Source of the DNA: Pseudidiomarina piscicola
Lineage (GTDB): Bacteria; Pseudomonadota; Gammaproteobacteria; Enterobacterales; Alteromonadaceae
NCBI RefSeq assembly: GCF_902806985.1
Contig: NZ_CADCXY010000002.1
Location: 186,001 to 250,000, forward strand
DNA: 64,000 nucleotides
Reading direction: 5' to 3'
Below are positions 58,310-64,000 of the stretch, one piece after another. Within the stretch, counting starts at the first letter, position 1. Every line of letters starts with the position of its first letter. The notes under the pieces are model-generated. The model did not search any database. It was not told the DNA's origin and was given only the letters and a program-made list of their open reading frames with translations. Position numbers and translations under genes: made by a program.

Positions 58310-59941
58310 ATGAATAAATCAGTAGCTAGTTTATTGGCATTGAGCTTAACGCTCAGTGCGTGTTCGAAAGCACCGTCAGAAACCACCGAAAAGGCGCAGC
58401 CTAACGCCCAAACCAGCTCGGTGTCAGTGAGTCTTGAGAATCTTCATGAAGATATTAAAGTGCTGGCATCTGATGAATTTGGCGGTCGCGGCCCTTTAAC
58501 AGAGGGCGAGACATTAACCATTAACTATCTCGCCGACGCATACCAGCAGGCTGGCTTAGTAGGCGCTGTCAGCGGTGACTTCCTTCAACCCGTTGAAATG
58601 GCCAAAATCACCCCTGATCAGTCGATGAAACTTCAGATTGGCGATCTGACCTTCGATGCCGGTAGCGATTTCACCGCCCGCACTCAACAAATCAAGCACC
58701 TTGTTAACCTCGAAGACTCCGACGTGGTATTTGTGGGCTACGGTATTAATGCGCCTGAGCACCAATGGAACGACTTTGCCGACGTTGACGTTGAAGGTAA
58801 AACCTTAATTGTGTTGGTGAACGACCCAGGCTTCGCCACTCAAGACGACAATCTTTTTACCGGTAACGCCATGACCTACTATGGCCGCTGGACCTATAAA
58901 TATGAAGAAGCAGCGCGTCAAGGCGCCTCGGCGGTATTTATTGTGCACGAGACCGCGCCAGCAGCCTACCCATGGAGTGTCGTGGAAAGTTCAAACACGG
59001 GTAGCAAATATGCGTTAGTCGATGACACGAACAATGCGTCACAGCTACCGATCATGGGTTGGATCGATGTTGACGCAGCACAGGCAATTTTTGCACAAGC
59101 GGGCTTCGATTACGCGCAAATGAAAGAACACGCTTTAACACCTGATTTCAAGGCGGTGGCACTTAATAGTCAAGCGAACCTAAAGTTACGTAACGAGCTT
59201 GATATGGCAAAATCACATAATGTGGTGGCGCAACTTACTGGTAGCGAGCAACCTGACGAATATGTGATTATCAGTGCCCACTGGGACCATTTCGGTACTA
59301 AGGAAGGCGCCGATGGACCAATGGTCTTCAATGGTGCAGTGGACAATGCCACAGGAACTGCCGCGACCTTAGAAATTGCGCGAATAATGGCTAATATGCA
59401 CGCGCAAGAACCCTTTAAACGGTCGCTTATTTTTGTCAATTTCACCGCTGAGGAAACGGGCTTAATTGGCTCTGAACAATTTGCCAACGGCAGCGTTGTA
59501 CCCACGTCGCAAATGGTGGCCTTACTAAATATTGACGGTATGAACGTATTACACGAAACCGACTACATATTGCAGTACGGTAACGGACTCTCGGAAATGG
59601 AAGACTATTTAGCTGCCGCGGCCAAAGCGCAGAATCGAACCGTTAAAATGGACCCACGGCCGCAAAATGGTCTGTTCTTTCGGTCGGACCATTTTTCGTT
59701 GGCCAAACAAGGCGTGCCGAGCTTACTGTTCATGAGTTTGGGTGATACGGACCCCGATTACATCACGCACAAGTATCACAAAGTGACCGACGTTTATGCA
59801 CCAGATTGGCCTCTTGACGGCATGCAGCAAGACATTGAGCTTATTGTCGACATCGCAGCGCAACTCGCCAACAATGGTGACTGGCCAAAATGGCAGGCTG
59901 AGTCTGATTTCAAAACCCGTCGCATGGAAGATCAGCGATGA
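58310..59941 (+). CDS. M28-family aminopeptidase lipoprotein
   Basis: A 543-residue lipoprotein (lipobox LSAC near residue 18). An N-terminal portion contains a PA (protease-associated) insert at about 140-260, followed by the M28 metallopeptidase domain with zinc ligands in SAHWDHFG, GAVDNATG (Asp), TAEETGLIGS (Glu pair) and a final His in THKYHKVTD. It would release amino acids from peptides in the periplasm or at the outer membrane. Its 3' end overlaps the convergent ZIP-like gene by 10 bp. It adds to the set of exported peptidases (S9, M17) in this window. Confidence 0.92.
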   Translation: MNKSVASLLALSLTLSACSKAPSETTEKAQPNAQTSSVSVSLENLHEDIKVLASDEFGGRGPLTEGETLTINYLADAYQQAGLVGAVSGDFLQPVEMAKITPDQSMKLQIGDLTFDAGSDFTARTQQIKHLVNLEDSDVVFVGYGINAPEHQWNDFADVDVEGKTLIVLVNDPGFATQDDNLFTGNAMTYYGRWTYKYEEAARQGASAVFIVHETAPAAYPWSVVESSNTGSKYALVDDTNNASQLPIMGWIDVDAAQAIFAQAGFDYAQMKEHALTPDFKAVALNSQANLKLRNELDMAKSHNVVAQLTGSEQPDEYVIISAHWDHFGTKEGADGPMVFNGAVDNATGTAATLEIARIMANMHAQEPFKRSLIFVNFTAEETGLIGSEQFANGSVVPTSQMVALLNIDGMNVLHETDYILQYGNGLSEMEDYLAAAAKAQNRTVKMDPRPQNGLFFRSDHFSLAKQGVPSLLFMSLGDTDPDYITHKYHKVTDVYAPDWPLDGMQQDIELIVDIAAQLANNGDWPKWQAESDFKTRRMEDQR

Positions 59942-60648
59942 ATTAACATATGTCCGATCAGTCCCAGTAGAAAGCCTAATACAGCGCCAAGAGCCGGCAT
60001 CCATGCATTAGTGAGCTTGGCTTGCGGCGCTATATCTTCAAATACTAGGTACAAAATGCCACCACTGGCAAACAACATAATACCGCCCAGTATCATTGGG
60101 CTATCGGCCAGCCAAAAATAGCCTGCAAGACCTCCAAGTGGGCCTAATAAGGCCATAGCGGCAAATAGGGCGACAATTTTGTTCGCAGAATAGCGTGAGT
60201 GTTCAGCAATCTCTTCTAGCGCGTTGAAGCCTTCGGGTAAGTTTTGCAACACAATCAGTACCGCAAGTAAAATACCGGTATTCTGCCCTGTTGCGAACGC
60301 AGCACCTAACGCAATCACTTCAGGTAGGAAGTCAGATAGCATGGCCACCATCTGGCCGGCCGAACTTTTGCTTTTTGCCAGCTGAATATCAAGCAGAAAA
60401 AAGGCGACACCGCCGCCAAGAAACAGCAGTGCTGCCGGTAATATCGGCAGGTTCGCGCTACCATCGGGCACCAATACAAGCGCTATGGCGGAAATTAACG
60501 CACCGCCACCAAAGGCAACAATAAAATGCCGCCACTCGGACTTTAACCATGCCGGATGGAGTTGATCAAAGCGCGCAAAAAGCGCCCCTACCGGCATAGC
60601 AAGGCCGGCACATAATGAGAAAATAATCACCACAACAATATCAGACAT
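59932..60648 (-). CDS. ZIP-family-like metal transporter with altered motif
   Basis: A 238-residue protein with about eight transmembrane helices and ZIP-like topology. The helix-4 metal motif, HNxPEG in most ZIP transporters, reads QNLPEG here, and the helix-5 site is also changed, lacking the HEIPHE pattern. Metal specificity or even transport activity is therefore uncertain. It starts 39 bp downstream of the LysR gene on the same strand, so it may be co-transcribed with that regulator. Its 3' end overlaps the M28 gene. Confidence 0.72.
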   Translation of the reverse strand: MSDIVVVIIFSLCAGLAMPVGALFARFDQLHPAWLKSEWRHFIVAFGGGALISAIALVLVPDGSANLPILPAALLFLGGGVAFFLLDIQLAKSKSSAGQMVAMLSDFLPEVIALGAAFATGQNTGILLAVLIVLQNLPEGFNALEEIAEHSRYSANKIVALFAAMALLGPLGGLAGYFWLADSPMILGGIMLFASGGILYLVFEDIAPQAKLTNAWMPALGAVLGFLLGLIGHMLIHR

Positions 60649-60687
60649 GGTTTACCTCATTCGTTTATAGCTTTGGAAATTTCTGTT

Positions 60688-61590
60688 CTATGCTTCCGGT
60701 AAGCTTTGGCATTGCACGCGCAATGCTTCAACAAAACTCTTGGCTGCTGGGCCTAAGCGATCGCCATCTTTAAAAGTGAGGTACAATTGTGCATAGCGTT
60801 TTGCATTTTCTTGCAGCGGAAGCGGCTGTAAACGGCCTCCTTCAAGCTGCTCTTCAATTAAATTAAGCGGTAACCAGGCGAACCCAAGCCCCTTACAAAT
60901 CATATCTATTGACGTTTGAAAGTGGCTTACAGTCCAGCGCTTGTCAGCCTTCAGCCACCCATCATTCGCTTGACTTTCTTTGGCGCCATGTGACGAATCT
61001 CTTACGACAATTTGCCGATGGCTTTTTAGGTCGTCTAGCGTTAACTTTCGCTCAAGAGTGTTCAGCGGATGAAGCGGACTCGCTACGGCAACAAACACCA
61101 CGTGACAAAGGCTTTCATTGAATCCAGCACCCGAGTGAAACGGCGAAATAGCAATTTCCACATCATCGTCTGCAAGTAGCTCACTGGAACCACTTAATAT
61201 AGACTCTACCACCTCAACTTGAACCAACGGATACAGGTGTGAAACTTGCTCGAGCGCAGAGTACAAAAGCGCCCGAGGAAATACTTCGTCCACCGCTATT
61301 TTTAACGAGGTTTCTACGCCGCGACTTAAGGTTAGCGCTATAGCTTCCACATCTCGGGCCTCTTCAAGCAGAAGCTTTGCTCGCCGCAGCATCAACTCGC
61401 CGGCTTCGGTTAGAACGGTCTTTCGACCTTCAATTTTAAAAAGTTTTACGCCTAACGATTGTTCAATTTTCCCCACGGCATTGTGAATACTCGACTGGCT
61501 TTTATACACGCCCTGAGAGGCTTGATTAAAACCACCGTATTCAACCACCGAGTAAAACATTCGCCACTGCTCTAGCGTCACTTTCAGCAT
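60688..61590 (-). CDS. LysR-family transcriptional regulator
   Basis: A 300-residue regulator with N-terminal winged HTH (1-60; FNQASQGVYKSQSSIHNAVGKIEQ) and an effector domain (about 90-295). The HTH contains SSIHNAVGKIE, a variant of the usual SAVSxxI pattern. It precedes the ZIP-like transporter by 39 bp on the same strand. No divergent gene lies close, so the targets are unknown; the co-transcribed transporter is one candidate. Confidence 0.9.
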   Translation of the reverse strand: MLKVTLEQWRMFYSVVEYGGFNQASQGVYKSQSSIHNAVGKIEQSLGVKLFKIEGRKTVLTEAGELMLRRAKLLLEEARDVEAIALTLSRGVETSLKIAVDEVFPRALLYSALEQVSHLYPLVQVEVVESILSGSSELLADDDVEIAISPFHSGAGFNESLCHVVFVAVASPLHPLNTLERKLTLDDLKSHRQIVVRDSSHGAKESQANDGWLKADKRWTVSHFQTSIDMICKGLGFAWLPLNLIEEQLEGGRLQPLPLQENAKRYAQLYLTFKDGDRLGPAAKSFVEALRVQCQSLPEA

Positions 61591-61772
61591 TACATTCTCA
61601 CTCTTAGTTCGTCCAGTCGGACCGGCATAATGTCACTCATTGGCAACACCGCTTCATTAGCATAAGTCATGTGGCGTGACTTGCCTACTTTCACCACTCG
61701 TTATCGCAAAAGCTAGCTATACTCTAAAGTTAACTGTGCAAAAACCGACCACACATCAGAGAGGACAACGAC

Positions 61773-62462
61773 GTGATAACCATTAAGCACTTTTTCATTG
61801 CCAGCATTATCATTATCACCACGGCTTTATCGCCGCAAGTATGGGCCGATGGGCGTGCCACTATTATTTCCGACGGTAGTGAAGCGACCATCGAGTTTTC
61901 ACAAAACCAAATGCTGCGCATGGACTCACCTGACGGTGAAGGCTACATGCTCTTGCGCGATAGCAAGCTGTATACGGTAATTAATCAAGGTGGAAGTATG
62001 ATGGTGTTCGATATGGCCGCAGCGATGTCAATGATGGGTGATCAAGCTCAAAGTGACAGTTTTTGGGATAACGAAATTGCCGAAATTAAGTCCTTTGAGG
62101 CAACCGGAACCCAGGAAACTGTTGCTGGAATAAAAGGTGATGTTTTTGAAATGGTAGCACTACACACCGATGGTGAAACCGTCACCACCGAAGTCGTGGT
62201 GACCGAAAACCAGGCGGTGGCAGAGCTAACCCAGGCCATGTATGCAATGGCCGAAGTACTGATTGAAGCCGTTAATGAAGCACCTCCAGCGGCCTTTAAT
62301 GAGATGAAGTCGTTAGTCATTGACCGCGGCTTAGGTGTACTTCGTCAAGGTGATGACTTTTCCGTGTCAGCGATCGACGCTAAGGCGCCCAGCGCTGCTC
62401 GATTTGAACTCCCGGCAAAACCGATGGAGCTACCATCAATGGGCAACTTCGGCGGTAATTAA
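61773..62462 (+). CDS. Exported hypothetical protein (DUF4412-like)
   Basis: A 229-residue protein with signal peptide (HFFIASIIIITTALSP, cleavage near VWADG). The mature part is rich in beta strands, with a repeated pattern of short strand-turn units; it has methionine-rich segments (MDMAAAMSMMGD-like) and no cysteines. It resembles DUF4412-type periplasmic proteins by general layout only. It is convergent with the DesK/DesR-like pair 9 bp downstream. Function unknown. Confidence 0.65.
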   Translation: MITIKHFFIASIIIITTALSPQVWADGRATIISDGSEATIEFSQNQMLRMDSPDGEGYMLLRDSKLYTVINQGGSMMVFDMAAAMSMMGDQAQSDSFWDNEIAEIKSFEATGTQETVAGIKGDVFEMVALHTDGETVTTEVVVTENQAVAELTQAMYAMAEVLIEAVNEAPPAAFNEMKSLVIDRGLGVLRQGDDFSVSAIDAKAPSAARFELPAKPMELPSMGNFGGN

Positions 62463-62470
62463 AATCTGTC

Positions 62471-63067
62471 CTACAGCCAGCCATTTTGATGAGCAATACG
62501 CGCGGCTTCAACACGGTTGCTGGCATGCAGTTTGCTCATCGCTTCAGACAAGTAATTGCGAGCGGTGCCCTCAGCAATAAAAAGTGCTTGAGCGATGGCC
62601 TGGGTGCTCAAGCCCTGCTGGGCTAATTGCAACGCTTTGCGCTCTTTATCAGTCAACGGATCGGTTTGATCGAGTGCCTGTAGCAAAAGTTCGTTACTAA
62701 TCACCCGCTCACCGGCTAATACACGCTGTAACGAGTTCACAAGCGCATCTATAGGGGCATCTTTCAATAAAAAACCACTCACACCTGCATCTAGCGCACG
62801 TTTAATATACCCCGCGCGATTAAAGGTCGTCATCACCACCATTTTCAACTGTGGCTGGGTGTTTTGCACCCATTTTGCCAACTCAAGACCGGAAAGCTTC
62901 GGCATTTCGATATCGGTCAGTAACACATCATAAGCACTGCTCTGTATCTGCTGTTGCGCATCGGCTCCATCCACTGCTTCATCCACATCAACGTCAGCCT
63001 CTAAGCGCAATAAGCTTGCCAGCGCCGTGCGCACCATGGTTTGGTCTTCGGCCAGTAAAGTTTTCAT
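62471..63067 (-). CDS. NarL/LuxR-family response regulator (DesR-like)
   Basis: A 198-residue regulator with a receiver domain (1-120, phosphorylation site D52 in VLLTDIEMP) and a C-terminal LuxR-type HTH (about 135-198; LTDKERKALQLAQQGLSTQAIA, split here as two segments). Its start overlaps the histidine kinase stop by 4 bp. The layout and the kinase subtype match DesK/DesR systems that sense membrane fluidity or cell-envelope stress. The target genes are not apparent in the window. Confidence 0.93.
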   Translation of the reverse strand: MKTLLAEDQTMVRTALASLLRLEADVDVDEAVDGADAQQQIQSSAYDVLLTDIEMPKLSGLELAKWVQNTQPQLKMVVMTTFNRAGYIKRALDAGVSGFLLKDAPIDALVNSLQRVLAGERVISNELLLQALDQTDPLTDKERKALQLAQQGLSTQAIAQALFIAEGTARNYLSEAMSKLHASNRVEAARIAHQNGWL

Positions 63068-64000
63068 AGTAACGCACCTTGTAATTTCGGTATGCTCAAC
63101 TTCACTTCACAGCCACCGGCCATCGAAAGCGAGGCCTCACCGCCTAATTCTTGCATGCGTTGGCTCACACCACTTAAACCATTGCCGTGATGAATCTCCT
63201 TCGGCGTGCCATCATCACTCACTTGAATACGGTAAGTGTTGGCAGTTTCATCGAAGTGAATACTGCACACTTGACCGCTGCTATGGCGAATAACGTTGGT
63301 GACCAGCTCGGTAAGCGCTAGCACGACCGCGGTTTCTTGACTCGCGCTTAACCTCGGAGGGAGGCCCGACACCTCGGTTCGAAATCCCGCATCTGATAAG
63401 CGTTGCTTTAAGCGCTCAAGTTCAAGCTGTAGCCCGTTATGTCGGTAGCCCGAAACACTTTGTCGTACTTGCGATAGGCTATCTCGGGCAATCGCACTTA
63501 ACTCGCCGAGTTGTTTTGTGGCCGCATCGTACTGCTGCTTGTTCAATTGTGCCTGGGCCAAGTCTGACTTCAATACAATGCTCGATAACGTATGGCCAAG
63601 AATGTCATGGAGATCACGGGCGATGCGTTCGCGCTCGACAGCGGTCGCTAATCGCGAGATCTCTTCTGCACTTCGACGCTGGGCCGCATCATGACGCTGC
63701 CGCAAGCGCTCGACGCGGCCAAAGATCGCAACGGTCGACACAATGACGGCACCGTAATAGAAAAACAGGTCCCATTGGGTTCCAGGCCCCCAGTGAAAGA
63801 TCGCCAACGTCGCCACCAGCCCGACAACCCCAGCCAATGCATAAGGCCAACGATAGGCAAGACCGACAAAGAAACCGACGTAACTAAAGAGTGCAATAGA
63901 GCCGGAATTCCATGGCGTGACCACAATGGCAATACCGTACATGGCCAAAATCGGCCACAGCATCCGGTCGAGCGGTTGCTGATAACAATAGAAATACAGC
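63064..64000 (-). CDS. DesK-like sensor histidine kinase (5' end outside the window)
   Basis: The frame stays open to the right edge, upstream of ATG 63963, and reads LYFYCYQQPLDRM before it, so the real start lies beyond 64000. The visible part has four transmembrane helices, a HisKA_3 dimerisation domain with RDLHDILGHTLSS (phospho-acceptor His) and a HATPase_c domain (VTNVIRHSSG, SDDGTP and GLSGVSQRM). It pairs with the overlapping NarL-type regulator. Family members switch between kinase and phosphatase with membrane state. Confidence 0.93.
   Translation of the reverse strand, partial: LYFYCYQQPLDRMLWPILAMYGIAIVVTPWNSGSIALFSYVGFFVGLAYRWPYALAGVVGLVATLAIFHWGPGTQWDLFFYYGAVIVSTVAIFGRVERLRQRHDAAQRRSAEEISRLATAVERERIARDLHDILGHTLSSIVLKSDLAQAQLNKQQYDAATKQLGELSAIARDSLSQVRQSVSGYRHNGLQLELERLKQRLSDAGFRTEVSGLPPRLSASQETAVVLALTELVTNVIRHSSGQVCSIHFDETANTYRIQVSDDGTPKEIHHGNGLSGVSQRMQELGGEASLSMAGGCEVKLSIPKLQGALL

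Overview
The window looks like the chromosome of a marine gammaproteobacterium. An Alteromonadales member, possibly of the Idiomarinaceae, is my best guess. This rests on the gene set (many secreted peptidases, TonB-dependent receptors, an FAD-dependent halogenase beside a receptor, a GlcNAc catabolic operon of the NagK/NagB-II/NagA/NagP type, MetJ- and Fur-like boxes). It is an inference; no marker gene fixes the genus.

Region 1 (about 1-42 kb) is dominated by genes that take apart and consume peptidoglycan. Four lipoproteins act outside the cytoplasm: an AmpD/AmiD-type amidase fused to a beta-lactamase-fold domain, a GH3 NagZ, a GH171 exo-muramidase NamZ and an NlpC/P60 peptidase. Three further exported SxxK serine hydrolases accompany them. 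A TonB-dependent receptor with a halogenase-like flavoprotein, a sodium:solute symporter, an MFS permease and an NhaC-type carrier can provide uptake. Inside the cell a BadF/BadG-family sugar kinase, MurQ, NagA and NagB-II would turn MurNAc and GlcNAc into D-lactate and fructose-6-P. An FAD/Fe-S dehydrogenase can oxidise the D-lactate. An L-Ala-D/L-Glu epimerase, an alanine racemase and an M14 carboxypeptidase can handle the peptide. Two MurR/RpiR regulators lie among these genes, and seven intergenic positions carry versions of a palindrome close to TGGAATAA-N-TTATTCCA, pointing to one regulon in about nine transcription units. Ordinary core genes are interleaved at 8.8-15.4 kb: a VTT-family protein, an S9 peptidase, YqhA, a cytochrome bd oxidase with a DUF2474 subunit, and prephenate dehydratase.

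Region 2 (about 44.8-55.2 kb) starts at a tRNA-Arg(CCG) and is accessory in character. It holds decayed gene fragments, a mobile mystery protein A/B (XRE/Fic) pair abutting a truncated AbiEii toxin gene, an intact AbiEi antitoxin, a LytS/LytTR two-component system with a hydrolase lipoprotein, and a run of small genes (endonuclease/phosphatase-like, XRE-DUF805, zinc-ribbon, metallophosphatase, unknowns). Duplicated fragments inside the region suggest repeated insertion and deletion.

Region 3 (about 55.2-64 kb) returns to housekeeping-type genes: a permuted lipoate-protein ligase, an EamA transporter with a divergent LysR regulator, an M28 peptidase lipoprotein, a ZIP-like transporter, a second LysR regulator and a DesK/DesR-like two-component pair cut by the window edge. 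A perfect tandem MetJ-type box sits upstream of the lipoate ligase.
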